Shown here: one piece after another, positions 43,294 through 52,868 of the stretch
Numbering within the stretch: position 1 is the first letter of the stretch
How the letters are laid out: the number at the start of each line of letters is the position of its first letter
DNA from: Bifidobacterium breve
GTDB taxonomy: Bacteria > Actinomycetota > Acidimicrobiia > IMCC26256 > JAENVU01
Assembly: GCA_945865605.1 (NCBI GenBank)
Contig: CAMBEL010000003.1
Span: 1-64,000 of the forward strand
Reading direction: 5' to 3'
DNA: 64,000 nucleotides
Made by a program: the position numbers and the translations under genes
Notes under the pieces: generated by a model
Seen by the model: the letters and a program-made list of their open reading frames with translations, nothing else
Database searches by the model: none
Told to the model about the DNA's origin: nothing

Positions 43294-43313
43294 CTAGTCC
43301 TCCTGAGTTTTAG

Positions 43314-43868
43314 TCAGTCACGATTACGCGCTGCTCTGAATGTTCCCTCTTGCCAACGCGCGAGCGTCCAGCACAAGTCGGCTAGCCGATTGAGGTACGA
43401 AATAACTTTGCTATCCGACTCCAACCACCCATCGGCTGCAGCAGTTACACACTCTCGCTCTGCGCGGCGGACCACCGTCCTTGCAACGTCAAGAGCGGCT
43501 GACACCCGGTTCTCCCCAGGCAATACGAACTCTGTCGGAGGTTCGAAGTGTTCTGTTGCGGCGTCAATCAAAGGCTCGAGTGCCTCGACCATTCCAGCGG
43601 TCACGCGGGTCACTTCGTCGGTAAGTTTGTGTCGATTCTCCGGTGCCGTCGCAAGTTCTGCACCAACGACGAACAGTTCCCGTTGAAGGCGGACGAGCAA
43701 CTCAAAGATTTCCTGACCAACTTCAGTCTCGGCTCGAGCGACGCCGAGTGCGGCGACGGCCTCATCGGTGACTCCATATGCGGATGGCCCCTGAGCGTCC
43801 TTCGGAACACGACCCCCAAAGAGCAATCCCGTGGTCCCATCGTCACCGGTGCGCGTGTAAACCTTCAT
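43314..43868 (-). CDS. Cob(I)alamin adenosyltransferase (PduO type)
   Basis: MKVYTRTGDDGTTGLLFGGRVPKDAQGPSAYGVTDEAVAALGVARAE; VARTVVRRAERECV. Confidence 0.94.
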   Translation of the reverse strand: MKVYTRTGDDGTTGLLFGGRVPKDAQGPSAYGVTDEAVAALGVARAETEVGQEIFELLVRLQRELFVVGAELATAPENRHKLTDEVTRVTAGMVEALEPLIDAATEHFEPPTEFVLPGENRVSAALDVARTVVRRAERECVTAAADGWLESDSKVISYLNRLADLCWTLARWQEGTFRAARNRD

Positions 43869-44002
43869 CTCTTTATGAGTCTATGGCGCGGCCGCGATTA
43901 CTTCAGATTGTTGGGCTTGAAACATCTGGAGCAAATCGCGATCATGAATATCGGACTTATTGACGAACGGGATTCGGCGCCTCCGGTAGCCTCTTGCTTC
44001 TA

Positions 44003-47000
44003 ATGGTTGACTTTCTTACAACACTTTCCGAGCGTGTCTTGGTACTAGACGGAGCCTTCGGCACTTGGGTACAGGATCGCGACTTGGGTCCAGAAGACTT
44101 CGGCGGCCCTGAACTCGAAGGCTGCAATGAGTATTTAGCGCTCACGCGTCCTGAGTTGATACGAGCCATGCACGATGATTATTTGGCGGCTGGAGTGGAC
44201 GCTGTTGAGACGGCGACTTTTGGCGCGTTTGGACTGGTTCTAGCCGAGTACGGCATCGCGGACAAGACCTTCGAACTCAACGAGGCCGCTGCCCGTATCG
44301 CCAAAGAAGCAACGGAGGCATTCGCCACGCCGGATCACCCTCGATGGGTAATCGGGTCAATCGGTCCCGGCACGCGACTCCCATCGCTCGGCGCGATCAG
44401 TTTCGCTGCCCTGCGTGACGACTACCAGGTTCAAGTTTCCGGCCTACTCGCAGGCGGTGCCGATGTATTGCTGATCGAGACGGTCTATGACCTCTTGCAA
44501 GCGAAGGCCGCTCTAATTGCATGTCGCCGAGCGATGAGTGATTACGGCCGTGAAATACCACTGATGGTGCAAGTCACGATGGAAACGACGGGCCGCATGC
44601 TCGTTGGCTCAGAGATCGGTGCCGCGCTCAACGCTCTCGAGGCGATGCACCCCGATGTGATCGGCCTCAACTGTGCAACCGGTCCAGCAGAGATGACAGA
44701 GCACCTCCGTTATCTCTCGCGTCATGCGCGTACATACCTGTCATGTCTTCCGAACGCAGGATTGCCTTCTGTAGTGGATGGTCATACCCACTACGACCTG
44801 ACGCCTTCCCAACTGGCAGATGCGCACGAACGCAATGTTTCGGAGTTCGGCATCAACATCGTCGGCGGCTGCTGCGGCACAACACCCGCACACTTACGCG
44901 CAGTCGTCGACCGCATCGGCACGCGTGCTCCTACTCCTCGTACTACAGAGTTCGAGCCCGGATGCTCCAGCATCTATAGCCCCGTGACGTACGCGCAGGA
45001 ACTTGCTTACCTCGCAATTGGAGAGCGAACGAATGCCAACGGTTCAAAGCGCTTCAGGGACGCGATGCTTGAAGAGGACTGGGACGCGTGTGTGCAGATG
45101 GCGCGCGATCAGGTCAAAGAAGGCGCTCATGTACTCGACGTTTGTGTCGACTACGTGGGGCGCGACGGCACAGTCGACATGGAGCAGATCGCTTCCCGTT
45201 TCGCGACCCAAGCGGCACTACCGCTCGTGCTCGACTCAACAGAACCCGAAGTTCTAGAGGTAGGCCTCCGTCACTCCGGCGGCAAGGCAATTCTCAACTC
45301 CGCAAATCTCGAAGATGGCGAACTACCTGGATCCCGCCTAGATCGCGTATTCACACTCGCTCAGGAATACGGCGCTGCGGTCATCTGCCTAGCCATCGAT
45401 GAAGAAGGACAGGCGCGTGACGTTGATTGGAAGTTGCGCGTATGCAAACGGATCTATGACCTAGGAACCGAGCGCTACGGAATCGATCCGACCGACCTGA
45501 TCTTCGACCCACTTACCTTCCCGCTCGGGTCTGGGCAAGAGGACCTCCGCCGCGATGCCATCGAGACAATCGACGCCATTCGACGCATCAAGGCCGAACT
45601 CCCTGGTGCATCAACCGTTCTCGGGCTTTCGAACGTCAGCTTTGGACTGAAGCCCGCCGTTAGGCATGCCCTGAACAGTGTCTTCCTGCACGAATGTCGT
45701 GAGGCGGGCCTCGATGCAGCGATTGTGCATGCCGCGCGCATCATGCCGATGCACAAGATCGATGAGCGTGCACGTGAGGTAGCCCTCGACCTCGTTTACG
45801 ACCGACGTGCAGCAGGGTATGACCCGCTAATCGAGTTCATGGCGCTTTTCGAAGGCGTCAACGCAGGCGAAGTTGAACGTGAAGATCGCTCGGGATGGAC
45901 AGTCGAAGAGCGCTTGAAGCACCGGATTATCGATGGTGAACGCGAGGGAATCAATGAGGTACTCGACGAAGCCCTAAACAGCGGACGCCCGGCGTTATCG
46001 ATCGTCAATGACGTGTTGCTAGAGGGAATGAAGGTAGTAGGTGAACTCTTCGGTAGTGGCGAAATGCAACTGCCATTCGTGTTGCAAAGCGCCGAGACAA
46101 TGAAGACCTCTGTCGCATATCTAGAACCGCACATGGAGAAAGACGAGGCTGGTGGCAAAGGCATCATTGTGATCGGCACAGTGAAAGGTGATGTTCATGA
46201 CATCGGCAAAAACCTCGTCGACATCATCCTCACCAACAACGGTTACGAAGTTCACAACATCGGGATCAAGGCACCTCTGCAAACATTTATCGACAAGGCC
46301 AACGAAGTCGGAGCCGACGCAATCGGGATGAGCGGACTGCTGGTAAAGAGCACGATCATCATGCGCGAGAACCTTCAGGAAATGAACAACCTTGACAACG
46401 CCAAGACGCCCGTGCTTCTCGGTGGAGCCGCTCTAACCCGCAACTACGTAGAGGTAGACCTCCGCGCCATTTATAACGGACGGCTCTTCTATGGCAAGGA
46501 CGCCTTCGAAGGGTTGCGCACAATGGACGCTCTCATGGATGGCAATCGATCTGGAACGCTTGATCCAGATTTCGGGCGCGCGCCAGGAGGACGCAAATTG
46601 CCGCCGCGCAAGTCCGAACTACACGCCGAAGAAATAGTCGTGCCAGCGCGCTCCGACGTCGCGTTGGACGTCCCAATCTTTAAGCCGCCGTTCATCGGGT
46701 CGCGCGTTGCAAAGGGCATCGCTCTTGACGAGATAGCGACATACATCAACGAGACCGCGCTGTTTCGCAACCAATGGCAGTTCCGACCCGAAGGCGGGGA
46801 GCCAGATGAGGAATTCAAAGCGCGGATACGGCCAACCCTTCGTGCTGAACTCGACTCCGCCAAGGCAAACGGCTGGCTGGAGCCCGCTGCAATCTGGGGC
46901 TACTACCCAGTTAATTCCGAGGGCGAGGACCTCATTGTTTGGAAGGACGACGAGCGGCGCGACGAATGGGTTCGATTCCACTTCCCGCGTCAACGCAAAG

Positions 47001-47461
47001 ACCGATTCCTCTGCATCTCAGACTTCTTCCGTCCTGTCGACTCCAACGAGACCGATTACGCGGCTTTCCATGTCGTCACGGTCGGTGCAAGCGCTTCTGA
47101 ACGCGAACGCGAACTTTTTGCCGCTGACCACTACCAGGAGTACCTCCTTTGCCATGGCCTCTCAGTCGAAATGACCGAGGCCCTCGCCGAGTTATGGCAT
47201 CTACGAATACGCGAGGAATGGGGGTTTGCTGCCGAGGATGGACCGTCGTTGGCTGGTCTCTTTCGTCAGAAGTACCGCGGTTCTCGCTACTCGTGGGGCT
47301 ACCCGGCCTGTCCAGACCTCGATGATCAAGCCAAACTCGACGAAATTCTCGGCCTATCGAAAATCGGCGTGCAGTTGACTGAAGAGTTCCAACTTGAACC
47401 TGAACAAACCACGAGCGCGATCATTGTCCCGCACCCGGAAGCCAAGTACTTCGTGACGTAA
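44003..47461 (+). CDS. metH: Cobalamin-dependent methionine synthase
   Basis: GAFGTWVQ; GLNCATGPAEMTEHL; NIVGGCCGTTPAHLRA; B12-binding KGDVHDIGKNLVDIILTNNGYEVHNIG; C-terminal activation domain. Confidence 0.97.
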   Translation: MVDFLTTLSERVLVLDGAFGTWVQDRDLGPEDFGGPELEGCNEYLALTRPELIRAMHDDYLAAGVDAVETATFGAFGLVLAEYGIADKTFELNEAAARIAKEATEAFATPDHPRWVIGSIGPGTRLPSLGAISFAALRDDYQVQVSGLLAGGADVLLIETVYDLLQAKAALIACRRAMSDYGREIPLMVQVTMETTGRMLVGSEIGAALNALEAMHPDVIGLNCATGPAEMTEHLRYLSRHARTYLSCLPNAGLPSVVDGHTHYDLTPSQLADAHERNVSEFGINIVGGCCGTTPAHLRAVVDRIGTRAPTPRTTEFEPGCSSIYSPVTYAQELAYLAIGERTNANGSKRFRDAMLEEDWDACVQMARDQVKEGAHVLDVCVDYVGRDGTVDMEQIASRFATQAALPLVLDSTEPEVLEVGLRHSGGKAILNSANLEDGELPGSRLDRVFTLAQEYGAAVICLAIDEEGQARDVDWKLRVCKRIYDLGTERYGIDPTDLIFDPLTFPLGSGQEDLRRDAIETIDAIRRIKAELPGASTVLGLSNVSFGLKPAVRHALNSVFLHECREAGLDAAIVHAARIMPMHKIDERAREVALDLVYDRRAAGYDPLIEFMALFEGVNAGEVEREDRSGWTVEERLKHRIIDGEREGINEVLDEALNSGRPALSIVNDVLLEGMKVVGELFGSGEMQLPFVLQSAETMKTSVAYLEPHMEKDEAGGKGIIVIGTVKGDVHDIGKNLVDIILTNNGYEVHNIGIKAPLQTFIDKANEVGADAIGMSGLLVKSTIIMRENLQEMNNLDNAKTPVLLGGAALTRNYVEVDLRAIYNGRLFYGKDAFEGLRTMDALMDGNRSGTLDPDFGRAPGGRKLPPRKSELHAEEIVVPARSDVALDVPIFKPPFIGSRVAKGIALDEIATYINETALFRNQWQFRPEGGEPDEEFKARIRPTLRAELDSAKANGWLEPAAIWGYYPVNSEGEDLIVWKDDERRDEWVRFHFPRQRKDRFLCISDFFRPVDSNETDYAAFHVVTVGASASERERELFAADHYQEYLLCHGLSVEMTEALAELWHLRIREEWGFAAEDGPSLAGLFRQKYRGSRYSWGYPACPDLDDQAKLDEILGLSKIGVQLTEEFQLEPEQTTSAIIVPHPEAKYFVT

Positions 47462-47467
47462 GGGCGA

Positions 47468-48331
47468 CTAGGGAGTTAGCAGCGCCCGAGCTAACAGGTC
47501 GGTACCGAAGGCCGTGAGGACCGCCAAGTAAAGAAGTCCCGTTGCCGCCATGACCGCCGAATACGCGCGCTCACGCAACGCGAGCCATGTTGCACCTAGC
47601 AAGGCGGTCGTGCCAAGAGCGCACACCACCCACATCCAACCTAGGAGGCCGTTGTAACCGTCGTCGACTGTCCCTGAAAGCACCGACAACATCCCAAGGG
47701 GAACAATCAATACGGTGACCTCAAGGGGCCAAATGATTGCGCTCGCGCACACGAGTTCCCGTAATAGTTCACGCGAGAGACCCGGCTGGGTTAGGTACCA
47801 GTGGCCGAGCAACATGGCATCCAATATCGCTCCGAGGAACGCCGCACCCACGAGCAACCGCACTGCACTCAACCACCAAGATCCACCGGTAAACGTCGCC
47901 GCGCCGAGCAACGCGAACATGCCGAAGACAGGCGCGATCAGATCCAGCGAAGGAGGGAATTCTCTGCCGACATCTACCCCCTTTGACTCCGCATCACCTC
48001 CACCCACCATTGCGGCAACCCGCGCTACCCGCCGCGCACGCAACTCACGCTTTCTCGCGACACCAGCGTTTCGACGCAGCACACTCACCAGCGTGGCTAC
48101 CGAGGCACCTACGACCATGCCTGCCGTACCGACAAGAAAAACCAACTGGCCGTTTCCGGCATGGTCCGCATGGGTTTCGAGAATTATCGACGCGACAGCA
48201 AGCACACCGAATACACCGCGAAGTAGCCACCCGTATCCGAGGCTCACTAGCCGTCTCCTTGATGTCACCCAAAGAAACGCGAGTCCACCAGCGGCCATCT
48301 GCGTAAGAAAAGTTGCTAGCTCCAGATTCAC
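47468..48331 (-). CDS. Multi-pass membrane protein (unknown)
   Basis: 287 aa with repeated hydrophobic segments; intact ORF between metH and lipBA. Confidence 0.65.
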   Translation of the reverse strand: MNLELATFLTQMAAGGLAFLWVTSRRRLVSLGYGWLLRGVFGVLAVASIILETHADHAGNGQLVFLVGTAGMVVGASVATLVSVLRRNAGVARKRELRARRVARVAAMVGGGDAESKGVDVGREFPPSLDLIAPVFGMFALLGAATFTGGSWWLSAVRLLVGAAFLGAILDAMLLGHWYLTQPGLSRELLRELVCASAIIWPLEVTVLIVPLGMLSVLSGTVDDGYNGLLGWMWVVCALGTTALLGATWLALRERAYSAVMAATGLLYLAVLTAFGTDLLARALLTP

Positions 48332-48358
48332 AGTTCGTTCAAAACTCCTGGCGTGTCA

Positions 48359-49954
48359 TCAAGACACAGCAAGCGCCACAGATTGCTCTGCTACGGCAGC
48401 AGCTCCTGCGCGAGCGTGGTAACTCGATCGCACCAATGGCCCACTCTCGACATGCGCGAATCCAAGGCCGCGCGCATAGTCGCCAATCGCTTCAAACTCA
48501 TCGGGTGTCCACCAGCGCGCAACTGGGAGATGATCGATCGACGGTCTCAAGTACTGCCCAAGCGTGAGGATCTCCACACCCACCGCGCGTAAATCTGCAA
48601 TCGCACCATGAAGTTCGGCCTCGGTCTCACCCATTCCCATGATGATCCCGGATTTCGTGACGAACCCTGCATCCTTAGCTCTTGCCAAGAGTGCGAGCGA
48701 CCGCGCGTAGCCAGCGGACGGTCGGGCAGCGCGCTGCAATCGGGCAACTGTCTCTAAGTTGTGATTACAAATAGCCGGACGCGCTCGTAGCAGCGTCGCG
48801 AGCGAATCAGCATCGCCTTTGAAGTCCGGAATCAACACTTCGATTGTCGTAGTCGGGTTACCCCTTGCTACCGCTTCGACGGTCGAGGCGAATGCTTCGG
48901 CTCCCCCGTCCGGCAGATCGTCACGCGCGACGCTTGTCAGCACAGCATGCGCAAGGCCCAAACGCGCGACGGCCGCGGCCACTCTGGCTGGCTCTTCATG
49001 GTCAAGCGCTATTGGCCGTCGGCTATCGACGAGACAGAACCCGCATGCGCGAGTACACCGATCGCCGAGAATCATGAAAGTGGCGGTGTGTTGCGCCCAG
49101 CACTCATAGATGTTCGGACAGCGCGCCTCCTCGCAGACCGTATGTAGTTCTTCCTCACTCACCAAGGCCTTCAACTCGCGATAACCCGATCCGAGATCTG
49201 CGCGGACCTTCATCCACTCTGGCCTTCGGAATGTGTCGCGCGCCGCTCCAGCGGGCGGGACCCGATCTCGCGGTTGATACTCCCATGCAACATCTGCACG
49301 ATCCAAGGTTCTGTCCGGACTCGCGTCGGAGTCTTCTCCACCAAACATCTCAGCGAATACTTCGGAACACAGATCAACGACAGCTTTCATCGACGGTGGG
49401 TTGTCAAGTTGAGATGCAATAGATGTAACGCCGCGCCCTTCGATACCGCAGGGAACAATGTGATCGAACATCGCAAGATCGGGATTGACGTTGAGCGCAA
49501 AACCGTGCATCGTGCGCCCCCGCGCGACCCTCACGCCGATTGCTGCGATCTTCTCGCCACCTACCCACACACCCGTTAGCCCGTCCTCGCGTACACCTTG
49601 TACGCCCAGACGAGATAACACTTCAATGAGCAAAGCTTCAAGACGTCGTACATGCGCAACGACGTCTCGCATTCCGGCTGGCGATTCATTGAGAGTCACA
49701 ATCGGATAACCAACTAGTTGACCCGGTCCGTGGTACGTGACGTCGCCTCCACGATCGACTTGAACCAGTTGCGCACCAACACCCGCTGGCAGCGAGATCA
49801 CATTTGCCTTACTGCCTCGTTTCCCTATCGTGAAAACATGTTCGTGCTCAAGAAGTAACAAGTAATCATCGCTGCTGCGCGAATGGAACGCCCGTTGAAG
49901 ATCGATCGCTTCTCCATATTTGACCCGCCCGAGCCATCTAATTCGTAGGGTCAT
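48359..49954 (-). CDS. LipB-LipA fusion: octanoyltransferase (N) and lipoyl synthase (C)
   Basis: LipB part GGDVTYHGPGQLVGYPI, GGEKIAAIGVR, HIVPCGIEGRGVTSI; LipA part CEEARCPNIYECW, ILGDRCTRACGFC, IPDFKGD, HNLETV, SSYHA; one uninterrupted 531-aa frame. Confidence 0.95.
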   Translation of the reverse strand: MTLRIRWLGRVKYGEAIDLQRAFHSRSSDDYLLLLEHEHVFTIGKRGSKANVISLPAGVGAQLVQVDRGGDVTYHGPGQLVGYPIVTLNESPAGMRDVVAHVRRLEALLIEVLSRLGVQGVREDGLTGVWVGGEKIAAIGVRVARGRTMHGFALNVNPDLAMFDHIVPCGIEGRGVTSIASQLDNPPSMKAVVDLCSEVFAEMFGGEDSDASPDRTLDRADVAWEYQPRDRVPPAGAARDTFRRPEWMKVRADLGSGYRELKALVSEEELHTVCEEARCPNIYECWAQHTATFMILGDRCTRACGFCLVDSRRPIALDHEEPARVAAAVARLGLAHAVLTSVARDDLPDGGAEAFASTVEAVARGNPTTTIEVLIPDFKGDADSLATLLRARPAICNHNLETVARLQRAARPSAGYARSLALLARAKDAGFVTKSGIIMGMGETEAELHGAIADLRAVGVEILTLGQYLRPSIDHLPVARWWTPDEFEAIGDYARGLGFAHVESGPLVRSSYHARAGAAAVAEQSVALAVS

Positions 49955-51174
49955 CTGAGTTCTGATTCCCAGTCGCGGGTTTCAAGAATGTCCCGAATCG
50001 TTCGCAGGAAGGTCGCTGCGTAGGCACCATCAAACGCGCGGTGATCCCATGTCAATGCGAGCACACCAATCGGGTGCACCGCAATCAGATCATCGCCGTC
50101 CGGACCTTCGAGAGCCACCGGCTTCTTTCGAATTGAGTCGGTCGCGAGTATCGCTACCTGCGGTTGATTGATGATCGGCAGTGTCATGAATGTCCCGAAC
50201 GGACCCATGTTGGTAATTGTAAATGTGCCACCCAATATCTCATCAGGTTCTAGCCGTTTTGATCTTGCCCTCGTCGCCAGATCGCGGATCTCGCGAGCCA
50301 GTGGTCGCAGGCCGCGTCCTGATGCGTTGCGAACGATAGGTGCAACTAGACCTTTGAAGTCGAGGTCAACCGCCAATCCAACATTGAATTCGGCGTGGAC
50401 GACGAGCGATTCACCTTCAATGCTGGCGTTAACACGCGGGAACTCCCTCGCGGCTTCGCAAAACGCTCGCACTATGAATGGTAGGTAGGTAAGCGAAAAC
50501 CCTTCGGCCGTTTTCCACGCGTCCTGATAAGCCGACCTCAGGTGTTCGATTCGTTCGTAATCAACTTCTATCGACGTGTACACGTGCGCGCTTGTTGCTT
50601 TAGAGCGCACCATGTGGTCCGCTGTGCGGCGGCGAATGTTGTCAAACGGAATGTGATCATCATCTGGTGGCCGCGTAGCAACATCGGGTTCATCGACGCC
50701 CTCCCCTGTGCCGCCAGCAGCATCGAGCACGTCACGACGGGTTATTCGACCCGCCTCGCCAGTTCCGATGATCGTCGTGACGTCCAGGCCATGCTCAACA
50801 ATCAGGCGGCGCACTACCGGCGAGGTAACGCGATCATCGTACGGACTTGTAGATGGGTCCGCTTGTTCGTCTGCTTGAACATTTGAAATGTCGCCCTGCA
50901 GCGGCACCGTGTCGATCGTCTCATCGATCGATCCTCCAGGCGCGGAGTCCTGAATTACTGCCAGCCGCGTACCGACTCCAATTGTCTCGCCTTCCTCGAC
51001 GAAAATCTCAACGAGAATTCCAGCCGCAGGTGAAGGCACCTCTGAATCAACCTTGTCCGTCGAAACTTCATATAGCGGCTCGTCCAACGCGACTGAGCCG
51101 CCTACTGGAACTAGCCAACTGGTGATCGTCGCCTCGGTAACCGTTTCGCCTAGTTGCGGCAGGATGACATCCAT
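49951..51174 (-). CDS. 2-oxo acid dehydrogenase E2 (dihydrolipoyl acyltransferase)
   Basis: Lipoyl domain DEPLYEVSTDKVDSEVPSPAAG; PSBD PVVRRLIVEHGLDVTTIIGTGEAGRITRRDVL; catalytic LTWDHRAFDGAYAATFL. Confidence 0.94.
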   Translation of the reverse strand: MDVILPQLGETVTEATITSWLVPVGGSVALDEPLYEVSTDKVDSEVPSPAAGILVEIFVEEGETIGVGTRLAVIQDSAPGGSIDETIDTVPLQGDISNVQADEQADPSTSPYDDRVTSPVVRRLIVEHGLDVTTIIGTGEAGRITRRDVLDAAGGTGEGVDEPDVATRPPDDDHIPFDNIRRRTADHMVRSKATSAHVYTSIEVDYERIEHLRSAYQDAWKTAEGFSLTYLPFIVRAFCEAAREFPRVNASIEGESLVVHAEFNVGLAVDLDFKGLVAPIVRNASGRGLRPLAREIRDLATRARSKRLEPDEILGGTFTITNMGPFGTFMTLPIINQPQVAILATDSIRKKPVALEGPDGDDLIAVHPIGVLALTWDHRAFDGAYAATFLRTIRDILETRDWESELR

Positions 51175-51184
51175 GGGTAATCGC

Positions 51185-52609
51185 CTACCCGTGGAGGCCG
51201 CGGCCGGTTAGCGCCATGGCGCTCTCTCCGAAAAGTTCGGAAAGGGTCGGGTGCGCGTGGATGAGCGCGCCGATGTCGGCGGCTGTTGCTTCCCAACTGA
51301 CTGCGAGGTAACCCTCTGCAAGCAATTCGGTCGCCCATGGTCCAGCGAAGTGCACTCCAAGAATCGGTCCATCGCGCTCGGCAACAATCTTCACCAAACC
51401 GTCGGTCTCACCCATGAGAATCGCTCGGCTGTTTCCGCCAAAGCGGTGCACGGAAGTGACGACGTCGTATCCACGCTCGCGCGCATCCGCTTCGGTCAAT
51501 CCACTGAACGCAACCTCAGGATGGCAATAAATCCCCCACGGGACCTTGTCGTAATCAATCGGCTTCGCTTCCTCACCAAGAATGTCCTTGATTGCGACGA
51601 TCGCCTCAGCGAACCCAACATGAGCCAAGGCTGGTGTATCAACAAGATCGCCAACCGCGTAGACGTTCGGGATTGTTGTACGCATGTGCGCATCAACCAC
51701 TACATGCCCACCGATTCCCAATGCGATTTCCGGTGCCTCGATCTGGATACCTTCTGATCGAGGGCTCCTCCCCACGCAAATAATGACAGCATCGACTTCG
51801 AGCGAGACCCCATTTCCGTCGAGTGTGTAATTAACCGTCGGGCATGATTCTCCGTCAACACCTTCGACACGAACATTTGTGAGCACCTTGATCCCGCGGC
51901 GTCTGAACGCACGAGCAACGACGTCGGCAGCCTGAGGATCTACCCCCGGGAGGATTGCAGGAAGTGCTTCCAGAATCGTGACTGCACTACCGACATCCGC
52001 GAGGTACGACGCGAACTCGCAACCGATCGCTCCGCCGCCAATGATTGCCGTTCGTTGTGGAACGCGGTCGAGCTCCAAGACGTGATCTGAAGACAGGATC
52101 CTCTCGCCGTCGAATTCAATACCCGGTAGCACACGCGGAGTCGATCCTGTTGCCAAGATAAGCGCGTCGCCAGTCAGTTCAGTTCCTGCCACCGTCACCC
52201 GCTGCGCACTCGCAGCGACTATCGATCCAACTCCGGGAAACACCGTTACGTTTCGTCCCGCGAGTAACGACTCCAGACCCTTAGTCAGCTTGTCGATCAC
52301 CTGTTGCTTGCGCGCCATGCTCGCTGGAAGGTCAAGAGTTGGCTCGCCTACTTGAATCCCAAAATCTTTCGCTCCGCGAACCGTGCGTAATACCTCGGCG
52401 GTCTGCAACAGTTCCTTGGCTGGAATACAACCGCGGTGTAGGCAGGTGCCTCCAACTTTTTCCGCTTCGACCAGCGCGATGTTCAGACCTGCAGCCGCGC
52501 CATAGAGCGCGGCTCCGTATCCGCCAGGCCCACCACCAAGAACCACCACATCAAAGTGTTCGGTCACGTCCACATCCTCATCTTCACCTGTAAAGACATT
52601 CTCGCCCAA
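51185..52609 (-). CDS. lpd: Dihydrolipoyl dehydrogenase (E3)
   Basis: FDVVVLGGGPGGYGAALYGAAAGLNIALVEAEKVGGTCLHRGCIPAKELL; actual start probably GTG near 52567-52573. Confidence 0.95.
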   Translation of the reverse strand: MGENVFTGEDEDVDVTEHFDVVVLGGGPGGYGAALYGAAAGLNIALVEAEKVGGTCLHRGCIPAKELLQTAEVLRTVRGAKDFGIQVGEPTLDLPASMARKQQVIDKLTKGLESLLAGRNVTVFPGVGSIVAASAQRVTVAGTELTGDALILATGSTPRVLPGIEFDGERILSSDHVLELDRVPQRTAIIGGGAIGCEFASYLADVGSAVTILEALPAILPGVDPQAADVVARAFRRRGIKVLTNVRVEGVDGESCPTVNYTLDGNGVSLEVDAVIICVGRSPRSEGIQIEAPEIALGIGGHVVVDAHMRTTIPNVYAVGDLVDTPALAHVGFAEAIVAIKDILGEEAKPIDYDKVPWGIYCHPEVAFSGLTEADARERGYDVVTSVHRFGGNSRAILMGETDGLVKIVAERDGPILGVHFAGPWATELLAEGYLAVSWEATAADIGALIHAHPTLSELFGESAMALTGRGLHG

Positions 52610-52617
52610 TTAGCCAT

Positions 52618-52707
52618 TCATCTCGCCATGAGTATCTGCATAACGCCTGCCGCCAAGATCAAGGCCGCTACAGCGATCGCGACCGCAATCAGTGTCCGTG
52701 TCTTCAT
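52618..52707 (-). CDS. Candidate 29-aa single-TM peptide upstream of lpd
   Basis: ATG..TGA reads MKTRTLIAVAIAVAALILAAGVMQILMAR*; no strong RBS. Confidence 0.35.
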   Translation of the reverse strand: MKTRTLIAVAIAVAALILAAGVMQILMAR

Positions 52708-52868
52708 ACCGACATATTCGCACCGTGGACCCGGATCCTGCCGAAACCGCCACTATGCTCAAAATCGCCCACCGGGCCAGAAGAATCCGGAATATCCGCC
52801 GCAACCAAAACACGTCGGACGATGATCTTGTCGCCACCCACCGCTACAACAGGATCAAAACCACGGCC

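Noticed and set aside
43869-44002. Possible cobalamin or SAM riboswitch before metH
   Set aside because: No B12-box or SAM-element consensus seen in the 134-bp gap.
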